Part shown: in pieces, positions 18,072 through 28,629 of the stretch
Numbering within the stretch: the stretch's first letter is position 1
Layout of the letters: each line of letters starts with the position of its first letter
Source of the DNA: Burkholderia metallica
GTDB taxonomy: Bacteria; Pseudomonadota; Gammaproteobacteria; Burkholderiales; Burkholderiaceae
Reading direction: 5' to 3'
Assembly (NCBI RefSeq): GCF_902832845.1
Contig: NZ_CADFDB010000005.1
Span: 124,001 to 188,000, forward strand
DNA: 64,000 nucleotides
The notes under the pieces: model-generated
Told to the model about the DNA's origin: nothing
Databases searched by the model: none
The model's input: only the letters and a program-made list of their open reading frames with translations
Program-made: the position numbers and the translations under genes

Positions 18072-20709
18072 CGTGCGACCGGACCAGCGTGCGCAACTCG
18101 TACAGCAGGTCGAGTGCCTCGCGCGGCTTGAGATCGTCGGGATCGATGTCGCGCAGTTTTTCGAGCGCCGGATGCGGTGTGTCGGGCAGCGCCGGCGCGT
18201 GCGCGCATTCGAGATCGTCGGCGGTGACCGGCGGCGCGCTGAACAGGTCGAGTTGCGGCGTGTGCTGCGACGCCGACTGCTGTTCGAGATACGCGAGGTG
18301 CTTGCGCGCGGCGCGGATCACCGGTGCCGGGACGCCCGCGAGTTGCGCGACCTGCAGCCCGTAGCTCTGGTTGGCCGGACCTTCGTTGACCGCATGCAGG
18401 AACACGATGCCGTGGCCGTGCTCGACGGCCGACAGGTGGACGTTGGCCGCCTGCGGGAATTCGGCCGGCAGTTGCGTCAGCTCGAAGTAGTGCGTCGCGA
18501 ACAGCGTGTAGCACGCGTTGTGCGCCAGCAGGTGGCGCGCGATGGCCCACGCGAGCGCGAGGCCGTCGAACGTCGACGTGCCGCGGCCGATCTCGTCCAT
18601 CAGCACGAGGCTTTGCGGCGTCGCGTCGTTGAGGATCGCCGCGGCTTCGGTCATCTCGACCATGAACGTCGAGCGGCCGCCCGCGAGATCGTCCGCCGCG
18701 CCGATGCGCGTGAAGATCCGGTCGATCGGGCCGAAGCACGCCGACTTCGCCGGCACGTAGCTGCCCACGTACGCCATCAGCGCGATCAGCGCGGTCTGCC
18801 GCATGAACGTCGACTTGCCGCCCATGTTCGGGCCGGTGATCAGCAGCAGCTTGCGCTCGGGGCCGAAGCGGCAGTCGTTCGCGATGAACTGTTCGACCTG
18901 CGCTTCGACGACGGGGTGGCGGCCCTGTTCGATTTCGATTCCGATCTCGTCGGTGAAGGTCGGCGCGACCCAGTCGAGCGCGCGGGCGCGTTCGGCGAAG
19001 GCGGCGAGCAGATCGAGTTCGGCGAGCGCCGAGGCGACGCGCTGGCACTCGGGGATGAACGGCAGTAACGCCTGCAGCACCGCGTCGTACAGCGCGCGCT
19101 CGCGTGCCAGCGCGCGTTCCTGCGCGGACAGCGCCTTGTCCTCGAAGGTCTTCAGTTCGGGCGTGATGTAGCGCTCGGCGTTCTTCAGTGTCTGGCGCCG
19201 GCGGTAATCGTCGGGCACCTTGTCGGTCTGGCCGCGTGTGACCTCGATGTAGAAGCCGTGCACCTTGTTGTATTCGACGCGCAGGTTCGCGATGCCGGTG
19301 CGCGCGCGCTCGCGCGCTTCGAGATCGATCAGGAACTGTCCGCAGTTCTCCGAGATGTCGCGCAGCTCGTCGAGCTCGGCATCGTAGCCGCGTGCGATCA
19401 CGCCGCCGTCGCGCACCATCGCGGCCGGTTCGGGCGCAATCGCGCTGGTGAGCAGGTCGAGGCATTCGGCGGGCGGCGCGAGTGCCGCGTCGACGCGGGC
19501 GAGCGCGTCCGCGTTCGCGACGATCGCGCTGATGCGCTCGCGCAGCGCCGGCAGCGCGGCGAACGTGTCGCGCAGGCTCGACAGGTCGCGCGGGCGTGCG
19601 GACAGCAGCGCGAGACGCCCGGTGATCCGTTCGACGTCGGCGATCTGGCGCAGCGCGCTGCGCAGCGCATCGAGGCTGGCGTTGCCCGGTGCGTCGAGCA
19701 GCGCGCCGATCGCCTGCTGACGCGACTGTGCGGCCACCGACGCGCGCGGCGGATGATGCAGCCAGTGACGCAGCAGCCGGCTGCCCATCGTCGTGCAGCA
19801 GGTGTCGAGCAGCGAATACAGGGTCGGCGATTCGGTGCCGCGCAACGTTTCCGTCAGTTCGAGATTGCGGCGCGTGGCCGGATCGAGCCCGATGTACTCG
19901 GTTTCGTTCTCGACCTTCAGGCTGCGCACGTGCCGCAGTTGCTGGCCCTGCGTGGCGGCTGCGTAGAGCAGCAGCGCGCCGGCCGCGCCGCACGCGCTCG
20001 TCAGCGAATGCGCGCCGAAGCCGTCGAGGCCCGCGACGTCGAGCTGGTCGCACAGGCGCTGCGTGCCCGATGCAATGTCGAAGTGCCATGCCGGGACGCG
20101 CTTGCTTGCGCCCGCGCCGGCGGGCACGGTATCGGTTGCGCCGTCCGGTGTCAGGATTTCGGCCGGCCGGATGCGCTCGAGCGCGGCAGGGAGTTGCTCG
20201 GGGGCGATTTCGGCGAGGCGTAGCGCGCCGCTCGCAAGGTTCAGCCATGCCAGGCCGACGTTTACCGCGACGCCGCGCTTGTTGTGGCCCGTGCACATCG
20301 CGAGCAGGTAGACGTCGTTCTTGTCGGACAGCAGCGCTGCATCGGTCAGCGTGCCGGGCGTGACGACGCGCACGACCTTGCGCTCGACGGGGCCCTTCGA
20401 CGTGGCCGGATCGCCGATCTGCTCGCAGATCGCGACCGATTCGCCCATCTTCACGAGTTTGGCGAGATATTGCTCGACCGCGTGGTGCGGCACGCCGGCC
20501 ATCTTGATCGGCGTGCCGGCGGAGGCGCCGCGTTGGGTGAGGGTGAGGTCGAGCAGGCGTGCGGCCTTCTCCGCATCTTCGAAGAACAGCTCGTAGAAGT
20601 CGCCCATCCGGTAGAAGACGAGTGTGTCGGGATGGTCGGCCTTGATGCGCAGGTACTGCTGCATCATGGGCGTGTGGCCGGCGAAGGCTTCGGGCGACAG
20701 CGTGGTCAT
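18052..20709 (-). CDS. mutS: DNA mismatch repair protein MutS
   Basis: MutS recognises mispaired bases and small loops and recruits MutL. The N-terminal mismatch-reading motif GDFYEL (Phe-x-Glu wedge) is at about residues 32-37. The ATPase domain has Walker [10 protein letters not shown] near residue 626 and Walker [12 protein letters not shown] near 702. The C-terminal helix-turn-helix dimerisation region is complete. 885 residues compares with 853 in E. coli. There is no sign of disruption, so no mutator phenotype is expected. Confidence 0.98.
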   Translation of the reverse strand: MTTLSPEAFAGHTPMMQQYLRIKADHPDTLVFYRMGDFYELFFEDAEKAARLLDLTLTQRGASAGTPIKMAGVPHHAVEQYLAKLVKMGESVAICEQIGDPATSKGPVERKVVRVVTPGTLTDAALLSDKNDVYLLAMCTGHNKRGVAVNVGLAWLNLASGALRLAEIAPEQLPAALERIRPAEILTPDGATDTVPAGAGASKRVPAWHFDIASGTQRLCDQLDVAGLDGFGAHSLTSACGAAGALLLYAAATQGQQLRHVRSLKVENETEYIGLDPATRRNLELTETLRGTESPTLYSLLDTCCTTMGSRLLRHWLHHPPRASVAAQSRQQAIGALLDAPGNASLDALRSALRQIADVERITGRLALLSARPRDLSSLRDTFAALPALRERISAIVANADALARVDAALAPPAECLDLLTSAIAPEPAAMVRDGGVIARGYDAELDELRDISENCGQFLIDLEARERARTGIANLRVEYNKVHGFYIEVTRGQTDKVPDDYRRRQTLKNAERYITPELKTFEDKALSAQERALARERALYDAVLQALLPFIPECQRVASALAELDLLAAFAERARALDWVAPTFTDEIGIEIEQGRHPVVEAQVEQFIANDCRFGPERKLLLITGPNMGGKSTFMRQTALIALMAYVGSYVPAKSACFGPIDRIFTRIGAADDLAGGRSTFMVEMTEAAAILNDATPQSLVLMDEIGRGTSTFDGLALAWAIARHLLAHNACYTLFATHYFELTQLPAEFPQAANVHLSAVEHGHGIVFLHAVNEGPANQSYGLQVAQLAGVPAPVIRAARKHLAYLEQQSASQHTPQLDLFSAPPVTADDLECAHAPALPDTPHPALEKLRDIDPDDLKPREALDLLYELRTLVRSHDADGHA

Positions 20710-20982
20710 AAGTCAGGCGTGAGTTTATTGCTTGGGTTGCCCGAGTTTACCAGCGGCGTCATGTGCGGGCGCGAAGTTCGCCGTTTGGCCAGGTGCGGGC
20801 GCCGGGAATCGGCGGCGCTCAGGGGCCCATCCCGGCTCGTGGGTCAGGCGGGCCGGGTGCAACCGGAAATGGAGTGCCAACCCCGACACGCGGGTTGTGG
20901 TCGGCAATTTGGATCGTGACGGTACGGATTCGTTGATCGAATGTCGGACGTTCAGTCCATTTGCCCGATCGGAGGTCGTGAC

Positions 20983-21248
20983 GTGAATGAATCGATCTGC
21001 CGCCTGATTTTGGGCTGGGCCTGCATCGCAGGCGGCATCACGATGTCCGCAGTCATCGCATTTCGTCCCGAACGGCTATTGACCTTCTATTGCAGGTCAA
21101 GGGCCTGGCGATGGTATTTCAGGTTTATTTTCAACGTGTCGGCAGAGGACATCGGGTCCGCCAGAATGGTTCGACTATTCAGACTCCAGGGGGCGTGGGG
21201 CTGGCGTTCTTTTGTATCCCGATTGTTTTCTTCCTGTTCCATGTGTAG
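20983..21248 (+). pseudogene. Small two-TM membrane protein, probable one-base frameshift
   Basis: A GTG start at 20983 has an excellent ribosome-binding site (GGAGG at 20971-20975, seven bases away). The frame encodes a membrane segment (LILGWACIAGG, ITMSAVIAF), a basic loop and the stretch ARMVRLFRLQG. At a run of five G (21189-21193) the sensible protein switches frame: the other frame continues GVGLAFFCIPIVFFLF and stops at 21246-21248, forming a second membrane segment. With six Gs the two parts would join into one protein of about 88 residues. As given, frame 1 instead runs to 21339 with no sensible C-terminus. A sequencing error in the G run, a real mutation or phase variation are all possible. 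No function is recognised. Confidence 0.6.
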
Positions 21249-21421
21249 AACGGTGCCGCCTCCCGCTCTGGGCAACCGTTCAAATCGTCATACGGTAGTG
21301 CGTATCCGACGGCGAAACCATGCGCGGTTATCGATGTAATCGGCCTTCGACCGCCGGTATTCGCATGATATTGTGAGGACCCGCAGAAGAATCCGCTGTT
21401 CATTCCGGTATGAGGGGCGAC

Positions 21422-22579
21422 ATGCGTCTATCCGATTTCATTGTTCGGAACATGGAACCGATCCTGGTGCAGTGGGAAGCGTTTGCCGCCACGCTGCTGC
21501 CGGCCGCGAGGACCATGGACTCGCACGGGCTGCGCGACCACGCGCGTCAGATCCTGGAGGCCGTGGCCAAAGACATCGGTACCCCGCAAACCAGGGAGGA
21601 GCAGCGCGAAAAATCGCTGGGACGCGCTCCCGAACCGTTGGATGCCAAGGAAACGGCCGCGCAGACACATGCCGTCCTGCGCGCCCGGCGAGGCTTCAAC
21701 ATCAACCAGCTGGCGGCCGAGTATCGGGCGCTGCGTGCCAGTGTGCTGCGCTTGTGGATCGACGCGTGCCAGCCGAGCGCACCTGATCTGGACGACATGA
21801 TTCGCTTCAACGAGGCGATCGATCAGACGCTCGCCGAATCGGTTGCCTTTTTTACCGAGCAGGTCGAGCAGGCCCGCAACCTGTTGCTCGGCATGCTGGG
21901 CCACGACATGCGCACGCCGCTGCAGACCATTCAGATGACCGCGTCCTATCTTGCGGCGCTCAATGCGGGCGAGGCAATCTCGGAGGCCGCCGCCCGGTTG
22001 ATCAGAAGCGGTGGCCGCATGCAAAGTCTTCTCGACGATCTCTGCGACTTCAATCGAACCCAGCTCGGGCTAGGGATCAACGTCGTCCCTCGCAATACGG
22101 ATCTCGCGCATGTCCTCGCCAATGTGATCGACGAAGTGCAGGCAGCCCATCCGAATCGCAAGATCGACATCGACGTGAGCGGCGATCTGCAGGGTGAATG
22201 GGATGATCAGCGGCTGCAGCAACTCCTGAGCAATCTGGTGAGCAACGCCGTCACGTATGGGGCGCCCGATGCGCCCGTCCGGGTGATGGCGACGTCGGAC
22301 GACACCGAGGTGCGGATCGAGGTGGGGAATAGCGGGCCCGCCATCGATCGTCTCACGCTCAACCGCATCTTCGATCCGCTTCAGCGTGGCGCCGGCCAAT
22401 CCGAAAGAACCGACAACAAAGCCGGATTGGGGCTCGGCTTGTACATCGCCAGCGAGATTGCCAAGGCACATCGCGGTCGTATTGACGCGCGGTCAGATCA
22501 GACGGAAACGGTATTCGCGGTGCGCCTGCCGAGAGGCGTGCGAAATGAGCTTCCCGGAACCCGAGTCGAGCCGCAGTAA
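21422..22579 (+). CDS. Orphan sensor histidine kinase with RsbRD-like N-terminus
   Basis: A 385-residue cytoplasmic-looking histidine kinase with no clear membrane segment. Residues about 1-145 resemble the RsbRD_N helical domain found in stress-signalling proteins. The H-box is LGHDMRTPL (about residues 160-168), the N-box LSNLVSNAVTYG and the G-box GLGLGLYIA, so catalysis looks intact. No response regulator lies beside it, so its partner is unknown. ATG 21422 is preferred over 21410 because GAGGGG sits at a suitable distance before it. Confidence 0.88.
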   Translation: MRLSDFIVRNMEPILVQWEAFAATLLPAARTMDSHGLRDHARQILEAVAKDIGTPQTREEQREKSLGRAPEPLDAKETAAQTHAVLRARRGFNINQLAAEYRALRASVLRLWIDACQPSAPDLDDMIRFNEAIDQTLAESVAFFTEQVEQARNLLLGMLGHDMRTPLQTIQMTASYLAALNAGEAISEAAARLIRSGGRMQSLLDDLCDFNRTQLGLGINVVPRNTDLAHVLANVIDEVQAAHPNRKIDIDVSGDLQGEWDDQRLQQLLSNLVSNAVTYGAPDAPVRVMATSDDTEVRIEVGNSGPAIDRLTLNRIFDPLQRGAGQSERTDNKAGLGLGLYIASEIAKAHRGRIDARSDQTETVFAVRLPRGVRNELPGTRVEPQ

Positions 22580-22817
22580 CGCAGCGTGGCCTTCCCGCTC
22601 ACGCCTTGTCAGAGTCGGCGCAGGGACGATTGCATCGTTGGCGTGACGGTTGCAGGTGCTGCCGTGGGTCGGGTGCGCGTGTGACCGGGAAACGTTGCTT
22701 TGGCTGCCCAGGTTTGCCGGCAGCCTCGCGCACCCGTTCGACCTCGCTTGCCGACGGACAGGCGGGAATCGACATCGCTCGGCACGCGGACCTGCGCGCA
22801 CCGAGCGGCGTGGTACA

Positions 22818-24440
22818 TCAGTCCGCGTGCGCCGATATCATGTCGAGCGCCACCGCCTGCGCGACTTCGATCCCGTCGATGGCTGCCGAGTAGATGCCGC
22901 CCGCATATCCGGCGCCTTCACCCGCCGGATACAGGCCGTCGACGTTCACGCTCTGGTAGTCGTCCTTGCGTCGAATCCGGATCGGCGACGACGTGCGCGT
23001 CTCGACACCGGTGAGCACTGCATCGTGCATCGCGAAGCCGGCGATCTTCTTGTCGATCTCGGGCAGCGCTTCGCGGATCGCCTCGATCACGTAGTCGGGC
23101 AGCGCGGTGCTGAGGTCGGTCGGGTTCACGCCCGGCTTGTACGACGGCTCCACCGAGCCCAGCGAAGTCGACGGCCGGCCTGCGATGAAATCGCCGACCA
23201 GCTGGCCCGGCGCGCGATAATCGCCGCCGCCGAGTTCGAACGCACGCTCTTCCCATTTGCGCTGGAACGCGATGCCGGCCAGCGGGCCGCCAGGGTAGTC
23301 GTCCGGCGTGATGCCGACGACGATGCCCGCATTCGCATTGCGCTCGGCCCGCGAATACTGGCTCATGCCGTTGGTGACCACGCGGCCCGGCTCGGAGGTG
23401 GCCGCGACCACCGTGCCGCCCGGGCACATGCAGAAGCTGTAGACGGCCCGGCCATTGCTGCAGTGGTGGACCACCTTGTAGTCGGCCGCGCCGAGCTGCT
23501 TGTGGCCCGCGAACTTGCCGAAGCGGCTGCGATCGATCAGCCCCTGCGGATGCTCGATGCGAAAGCCCAGCGAGAACGGCTTGGCTTCGATATAGACGCC
23601 GCGATCGTTCAGCATCTGGAAGGTGTCGCGCGCGCTGTGGCCCACGGCCAGCACCACGTGGTCGCACGGCAGCGTTTCGCCGTTCGACAGCTTGAGCGCG
23701 CGCACCTTGCCCTGATCGATCTCGATGTCGTCGACCCGCGTTTCGAAACGCACTTCGCCGCCCAGTTCGTGGATCGACGCACGCATCTTTTCCACCATGC
23801 TGACGAGGCGGAACGTGCCGATGTGCGGCCGGCTCAGGTACAGGATGTCTTCCGGCGCGCCGGCCTTGACGAATTCGTCCAGCACCTTGCGGCCGTAGTG
23901 ATGGGGATCCTTGATCTGGCTGTACAGCTTGCCGTCGGAAAACGTCCCGGCTCCGCCTTCGCCGAACTGCACGTTGGACTCGGGGTTGAGCACGCTCTTG
24001 CGCCACAGGCCGAAGGTGTCCTTGGTGCGCTCGCGCACGGCCTTGCCGCGTTCGAGGATGATGGGGCGGAAACCCATCTGCGCGAGGATCAGCCCCGCGA
24101 ACAGGCCGCACGGCCCCATGCCGATCACGACCGGGCGCTGGAAATTGCCGTGCTCGGGCGCCTTCGTGACGAAGTGGTACGCCATGTCGGGCGTCACGCC
24201 GCAATGGGGCTTGCCGGCGAGGCGCTTGATCGCGGCCGCTTCGTCGGCGACTTCGACATCGACGATGTACGTGAGCTTGATGTCGGCGCGCTTGCGCGCA
24301 TCGTGCGCACGGCGGAACACGGTGTAACGGAGGAGCCCGTCCTCGGCCACGCCAAGCTCCGCGAGACGCGCGCGAACGGCGGCCTCGAGCGCGCTTTCGG
24401 GGTGATCGAGGGGGAGTTTGATTTCGCTTAGCCGTAACAT
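22818..24440 (-). CDS. FAD-dependent oxidoreductase (COG2509-like)
   Basis: A 540-residue flavoprotein related to predicted FAD-dependent dehydrogenases (COG2509). An N-terminal domain of about 90 residues precedes the dinucleotide-binding motif VIGMGPCGLFAG (a GxGxxG variant) at about residue 100. The second motif LAVGHSARD and the GEGAGYAGG FAD-binding C-terminal motif are also present. Its substrate is unknown. The start at ATG 24440 (MLRLSEIKL) begins the family homology; the frame upstream is open but unrelated. Confidence 0.85.
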   Translation of the reverse strand: MLRLSEIKLPLDHPESALEAAVRARLAELGVAEDGLLRYTVFRRAHDARKRADIKLTYIVDVEVADEAAAIKRLAGKPHCGVTPDMAYHFVTKAPEHGNFQRPVVIGMGPCGLFAGLILAQMGFRPIILERGKAVRERTKDTFGLWRKSVLNPESNVQFGEGGAGTFSDGKLYSQIKDPHHYGRKVLDEFVKAGAPEDILYLSRPHIGTFRLVSMVEKMRASIHELGGEVRFETRVDDIEIDQGKVRALKLSNGETLPCDHVVLAVGHSARDTFQMLNDRGVYIEAKPFSLGFRIEHPQGLIDRSRFGKFAGHKQLGAADYKVVHHCSNGRAVYSFCMCPGGTVVAATSEPGRVVTNGMSQYSRAERNANAGIVVGITPDDYPGGPLAGIAFQRKWEERAFELGGGDYRAPGQLVGDFIAGRPSTSLGSVEPSYKPGVNPTDLSTALPDYVIEAIREALPEIDKKIAGFAMHDAVLTGVETRTSSPIRIRRKDDYQSVNVDGLYPAGEGAGYAGGIYSAAIDGIEVAQAVALDMISAHAD

Positions 24441-24667
24441 GGGGACTCGGATGCGATTGCCACGGCGTCGTGGCGGTGTTGATACGGGCTGGGGCCGGCA
24501 GGCCGGCGGTATGGTCCGCCGTGCACGCATGCCGGACGCAAGCCCTTCATGGTCGCTGCGGGAGCGGCGGCGCAGGCGGCAGTCCGTCGGCCGGCCGCCA
24601 CCCCGCGAGCCACTCGGGCAACTTCAGGATAGGCGTACGCGGCGACCGTCGTGCGGGAAGATTGTCC

Positions 24668-24688
24668 GCCTCCCGGCAACCGGGAGGC
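24668..24688. repeat. Perfect 9-bp inverted repeat
   Basis: GCCTCCCGG and CCGGGAGGC flank a 3-nt loop, giving a very stable hairpin on either strand. It has no T tract and lies between suhB and the FAD gene. Confidence 0.5.
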
Positions 24689-24730
24689 GAACGGCGCGCC
24701 GTCATGACGATGCCCGCGGGCGATGCATGC

Positions 24731-24755
24731 GAAAGCCGCGCCGGGCGGGCGCGGC
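24731..24755 (-). terminator. Terminator-like hairpin after suhB
   Basis: On the minus strand GCCGCGCC-CGCCC-GGCGCGGC (24735-24755) is followed by TTTC. It is a perfect 8-bp GC stem just past the suhB stop, though the T tract is short. Confidence 0.55.
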
Positions 24756-24761
24756 CGGGGC

Positions 24762-25565
24762 TTACTCCGCCGCCGGATGCACGCGCGTGTAACCCTTCAG
24801 GATCGGGATCATCTGCGCGTAGATCTTCGGGTTCGCGGCGACGATTTCATGGCGATGCAGGAAATCGGCGTCGCCCGTGTAGTTGCCGACGAGGCCGCCG
24901 GCCTCGGTGATCAGCAGGCTGCCCGCTGCCATGTCCCACACGTTGATGCCTTGCTCGAAGAACGCGTCGAGGCGGCCGGCCGCGACGTTCGCGAGATCGA
25001 GTGCGGCCGCGCCCGGGCGGCGCAGGCCCGTGCAGGCCTGCGTCATTTCGGTGAAGAGGCGCGCGTAGGCGTCGAGGCCGTCCTTTTCGCGGAACGGGAA
25101 GCCCGTGCCGACCAGCGCGTCCGACAGGCGGTCGCGGCGGCCGACGCGGATGCGGCGGTCGTTCAGGTACGCGCCGCGGCCGCGGGTGGCCGTGAACAGG
25201 TCGTTCTTGTTCGGATCGTAGACGACGGCCTGCGTGACGACGCCCTTGTGCTCGAGCGCGATCGATACGCAGTAGTACGGGAAGCCGTGGATGAAGTTGG
25301 TCGTGCCGTCGAGCGGATCGATGATCCACTTGAATTCGGATTCGTTTTCCGATTCGCCCGATTCTTCCGCGAGGATCGCGTGGTCGGGGTACGCAGTCTT
25401 CAGCGTCTCGATGATCGCGTCTTCGGCGGCCTTGTCCACTTCGGTGACGAAGTCGTTTTGCTGCTTCTTGCGAATCTCGATCAGGTCGAGATCGAGGGAC
25501 GCACGATTGATGATCTGTCCGGCGCGGCGCGCAGCCTTGACAGCGATGTTGAGCATGGGATGCAT
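24762..25565 (-). CDS. suhB: Inositol-1-monophosphatase family protein SuhB
   Basis: A 267-residue inositol monophosphatase family protein. The [17 protein letters not shown] and WDMAAG motifs, which bind the two catalytic metals, are intact. SuhB dephosphorylates inositol phosphates in vitro and in enterobacteria also acts in rRNA antitermination. The start at 25565 (MHPMLNIAV) is the normal family N-terminus; MLNIAV at 25556 is an alternative. It is divergent from trmJ across about 280 bp. Confidence 0.93.
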   Translation of the reverse strand: MHPMLNIAVKAARRAGQIINRASLDLDLIEIRKKQQNDFVTEVDKAAEDAIIETLKTAYPDHAILAEESGESENESEFKWIIDPLDGTTNFIHGFPYYCVSIALEHKGVVTQAVVYDPNKNDLFTATRGRGAYLNDRRIRVGRRDRLSDALVGTGFPFREKDGLDAYARLFTEMTQACTGLRRPGAAALDLANVAAGRLDAFFEQGINVWDMAAGSLLITEAGGLVGNYTGDADFLHRHEIVAANPKIYAQMIPILKGYTRVHPAAE

Positions 25566-25846
25566 GAGCCTGGATCCTGTAGCCGGCGGCACGGGCCGCC
25601 ACGAAGTGGAACGACCGCCCGGCACGGCGCAAAACGTGGCAGGCGAGGTGAGACGCGAATTGACAAAGAACGGGGTACGACCCGCGCCGCACGTTATGCG
25701 ACGCGTAAAGGCATGATTTTACCCGATTTTTGGCGGTTTCAGGTGACCGGAATACGGGGAAACCCCCACTATCCATCTGGACGAGTGGGTTTGCCGCGGC
25801 GATGGCGATACCATACGGCCATTCTGACGAACCGAGTCGTATCGTA

Positions 25847-26671
25847 GTGGAAACCCCGCAGAACACCGCCGCGCCGGCCAAGCCGGGCGCGGCCTCGTCC
25901 CTGCCGCCGTCCGGCGGCTTCACGTCCACCCGTTTCGTGCTCGTCGAGCCGAGCCATCCCGGCAATGTCGGGGCGGCCGCCCGCGCGCTGAAGACGATGG
26001 GCTTTTCGCGTCTCGTGCTGGTCGCGCCGCGCGTGCCGCACGTGCAGAGCGACCCCGAGGCGATCGCGATGGCCAGCGGCGCGGACGACGTCCTCGCGTC
26101 CGCGCACGTCGTGCCGACGCTGGGCGAAGCGCTGTCCGGCGTTCACTGGTCGATTGCGCTGACCGCGCGCACGCGCGAATACGGGCCGCCGCGCCTCGCG
26201 CCGCGTGCCGCGGCCGCGCAGGCGTGCGCCCAGGTCGGCACGGGCGACATCGCGCTCGTGTTCGGCAACGAGCGCACGGGCCTCGCGAACGAGCACGTCG
26301 AGCAGTGCAGCGCGCTCGCGCACATTCCCGCGAACCCGGCCTACAGTTCGTTGAATCTCGCACAGGCCGTGCAGGTGCTCGCGTACGAGTTGCGTGTCGC
26401 GTTTCTCGATCAGGCGAGCGCGCCGTCGGCGCAACCGTCGGCCGAAACCGGCACGCTTGCGCAGAGCGACGAGATCGAGCGGATGTACGCGCACCTCGAG
26501 AACGCGCTGGTCGCGCTCGATTTCCTCGATCCGCGCAACCCGAAGAAGCTGATGCCGCGGCTGCGACGCCTGTTCGCGCGCACGGGCCTCGAGCGCGAAG
26601 AGGTCAACATCCTGCGCGGTGTCGCGAAGCACATCCTGTTGAAATCGGGCAAGCCGGGCGGCGACGCGTAA
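25847..26671 (+). CDS. trmJ: tRNA (cytidine/uridine-2'-O-)-methyltransferase TrmJ
   Basis: A SpoU-fold methyltransferase that modifies position 32 in the anticodon loop. The SAM-binding knot motifs are present: VEPSHPGNVGAAARALKTMG near the start, FGNERTGLAN near residue 145 and YSSLNLAQAVQ near 167. The product is 274 residues from GTG 25847. The start is uncertain: an in-frame ATG at 25802 is also possible, and neither has a clear ribosome-binding site. An extra region of about 25 Ala/Pro-rich residues precedes the domain. Confidence 0.88.
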   Translation: METPQNTAAPAKPGAASSLPPSGGFTSTRFVLVEPSHPGNVGAAARALKTMGFSRLVLVAPRVPHVQSDPEAIAMASGADDVLASAHVVPTLGEALSGVHWSIALTARTREYGPPRLAPRAAAAQACAQVGTGDIALVFGNERTGLANEHVEQCSALAHIPANPAYSSLNLAQAVQVLAYELRVAFLDQASAPSAQPSAETGTLAQSDEIERMYAHLENALVALDFLDPRNPKKLMPRLRRLFARTGLEREEVNILRGVAKHILLKSGKPGGDA

Positions 26672-26983
26672 GCCTGGTCGTCAGTCGGCGGCGCGGGTCG
26701 CGGGTTTCCCGGCGCACGGGAAATCTTCCCGTCGAACAGATGTGCCGCCGGGGCCGCCGAAAGCGCCGGGGCAGATCGCTCCCCGGTCGACCCTCCCGCG
26801 AACAAACCCGACGGCAGCAGGCGTTCCGCCTGAATACCCCCGTCGTCGGCGGGGTGAACGCGCGGGCTCGTGCGGCCGTGTGCGACTCGCCCTACAATCG
26901 CCAAACCTCATAAGTAAATGACCCGGCGCGATAAGGGTCGGCCATGGCCGGCGACGCGCGCGGGCTTTTTCCCGGACCACATC
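26672..26983. other. 312-bp intergenic region upstream of cysE
   Basis: No gene is supported. A TACAAT at 26893-26898 is a candidate -10 for cysE, without a convincing -35. Short GC-rich dyads are present but no T tract ends trmJ. Confidence 0.4.
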
Positions 26984-27757
26984 ATGTTCACGAGACTGCG
27001 CGAAGACGTCGCAACGATTCGCGAGCGGGATCCCGCCGCTCGCAGTGCGTGGGAAGTGCTGACCTGTTATCCGGGGCTGCATGCGCTCGTGCTGCACCGT
27101 TTCGCGCACGCATGCTGGCGCGCGAAGCGCTACTGGCTCGCGCGTTTCGCGTCGCAGGCCGGCCGTTTCCTGACGGGGATCGAGATCCACCCCGGCGCGA
27201 CGATCGGCCGGCGCGTGTTCATCGATCACGGGATGGGCGTCGTGATCGGCGAGACGGCGATCATCGGCGACGACTGCACGATCTATCAGGGCGTGACGCT
27301 GGGCGGCACGTCGCTCACGCGCGGCGCCAAGCGCCATCCGACACTCGAGGCCGGCGTGATCGTCGGGGCGGGCGCGAAGGTGCTCGGCGGCTTCACGGTC
27401 GGCGCGGGGGCGAAGATTGGTTCGAACGCGGTCGTCGTGAAGCCGGTGCCGGCAGGCGGCACGGCGGTCGGCAATCCGGCGCGCATCGTGATGCCGGCGC
27501 AGCCGAAGCCGCAGCCCGAACGCGCGGCGTTCTGCGCATACGGGATCACGCCGAATGCCGATGATCCGATGTCGCTCGCGATTCACGGGCTGATCGATCA
27601 CGCGGCGAAGGAAAGCCGTCGCGTCGACGAGATCGTCGCGGCGCTCGAACGGCTCGGCACGCATCTGGAAACACTGCAGGGCGCCGACGCGGCGCGCCTC
27701 GATCTGCGTCGCCTGTCGGCCGTGCTGGAAGGTAGGTCGGTCGAACGTCAGACCTGA
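26984..27757 (+). CDS. cysE: Serine O-acetyltransferase
   Basis: CysE acetylates L-serine to O-acetylserine, the carbon skeleton for cysteine. The 257-residue protein has the short helical N-terminal domain and the left-handed beta-helix ([27 protein letters not shown]) with its acetyl-CoA-binding repeats and the catalytic His in IDHG. It is shorter at the N-terminus than E. coli CysE (273). The start MFTRLREDV at 26984 opens the family homology; GTG/ATG codons further up give only unrelated sequence. Confidence 0.93.
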   Translation: MFTRLREDVATIRERDPAARSAWEVLTCYPGLHALVLHRFAHACWRAKRYWLARFASQAGRFLTGIEIHPGATIGRRVFIDHGMGVVIGETAIIGDDCTIYQGVTLGGTSLTRGAKRHPTLEAGVIVGAGAKVLGGFTVGAGAKIGSNAVVVKPVPAGGTAVGNPARIVMPAQPKPQPERAAFCAYGITPNADDPMSLAIHGLIDHAAKESRRVDEIVAALERLGTHLETLQGADAARLDLRRLSAVLEGRSVERQT

Positions 27758-27770
27758 TTCAATGAACGTT

Positions 27771-27802
27771 CGCGGCTGCCGGTCGGTGCGGCGGCAGCCG
27801 CG
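27771..27802. terminator. Perfect hairpin between converging cysE and lpxH
   Basis: CGCGGCTGCCG (27771-27781) and CGGCAGCCGCG (27792-27802) form an 11-bp stem around a 10-nt loop. There is no T tract on either side. The position between two converging gene ends suggests a bidirectional transcription or RNA-end barrier. Confidence 0.5.
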
Positions 27803-27805
27803 ACG

Positions 27806-28606
27806 TCAGTCGAGCGGCATCGCGTGGATGCCTTCCGCGTCGACGCGCAGGTACCCGCCGCGCGGCTTGCCGTGGTCGAGATCCCAGTCGGGCAACACCC
27901 AGCGGATACCACCGGGTTCCATGTGCCGGGCAGGGCGGTGCGTGTGGCCGTGAATGATCACGCTCGCGCGGCTTTTCCGGAACAGCGCGGCCACGCCTTC
28001 GCGCGTGACATCGTAGATGGCCGACGCCGGGCGCATCCGGCCCGCTTCGCTGTTCGAGCGCATGCGCTGCGCGAGCCCGCGGCGCCAGCGGAGCGGCCAT
28101 GCGAGAAACAGCCATTGCATGGCGCGGTTGCGTGCGAAGCGGCGGAACAGCTGATAGCCGCGGTCAGCCGTGCATTGCGCGTCGCCGTGCGCGAGCACGA
28201 TGCGCTGGCCGAACGCCGTGATCAGCGAAGGGTCGGGCAGCAGCATCGCACCGGCTGCCTTCATGAAGCGCCGGCCGAGCAGGAAATCGCGGTTGCCGTG
28301 CATCACGTAGAGCGCAATGCCGCGCTCCGAAAACGTATGCATCAGCGCGGCCATGCGTGCCGCGAACGGATCGTCGTCGAGGATGTCGTCGCCGATCCAG
28401 TATTCGAACAGGTCGCCGAGGATGAACACCGAGTCGGCGCTGTCGGCGGTGTATTTCACGAAATGCTCGAACGCGGCGACCGTCTTCGGAATCGCTTCGC
28501 TCAGGTGCAGATCGGAGAGAAACAGGAACGGGCGTGCGGCTTGCGCGTATTCGCGCTCGCCCGGCACGCCCGCGGAGACGCTTCGCGGCGGACTTTCCTG
28601 CAACAT
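27806..28606 (-). CDS. lpxH: UDP-2,3-diacylglucosamine diphosphatase
   Basis: LpxH cleaves UDP-2,3-diacylglucosamine to lipid X and UMP in lipid A synthesis at the inner membrane. The calcineurin-like motifs are complete: SDLHLSE at about residue 31, GDLFEYWIGDD, GNRDFLLG, LAHGDA and HGHTHRPA. 266 residues is slightly longer than E. coli LpxH (240), the extra residues being at the N-terminus. It lies 23 bp after ppiB and is probably cotranscribed with it. Confidence 0.94.
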   Translation of the reverse strand: MLQESPPRSVSAGVPGEREYAQAARPFLFLSDLHLSEAIPKTVAAFEHFVKYTADSADSVFILGDLFEYWIGDDILDDDPFAARMAALMHTFSERGIALYVMHGNRDFLLGRRFMKAAGAMLLPDPSLITAFGQRIVLAHGDAQCTADRGYQLFRRFARNRAMQWLFLAWPLRWRRGLAQRMRSNSEAGRMRPASAIYDVTREGVAALFRKSRASVIIHGHTHRPARHMEPGGIRWVLPDWDLDHGKPRGGYLRVDAEGIHAMPLD

Positions 28607-28629
28607 CGAAGTGCCTCCGTAACCGTGCG

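Larger units (their letters stand above)
24441..24761. other. 321-bp intergenic region with two hairpins
   Basis: No gene is supported here. A perfect 9-bp stem with a CAA loop (24668-24688) and a terminator-like hairpin beside suhB are the only features seen. The rest is GC-rich sequence without a convincing start and ribosome-binding site. The region should carry the promoter of the downstream FAD gene on the minus strand. Confidence 0.6.
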
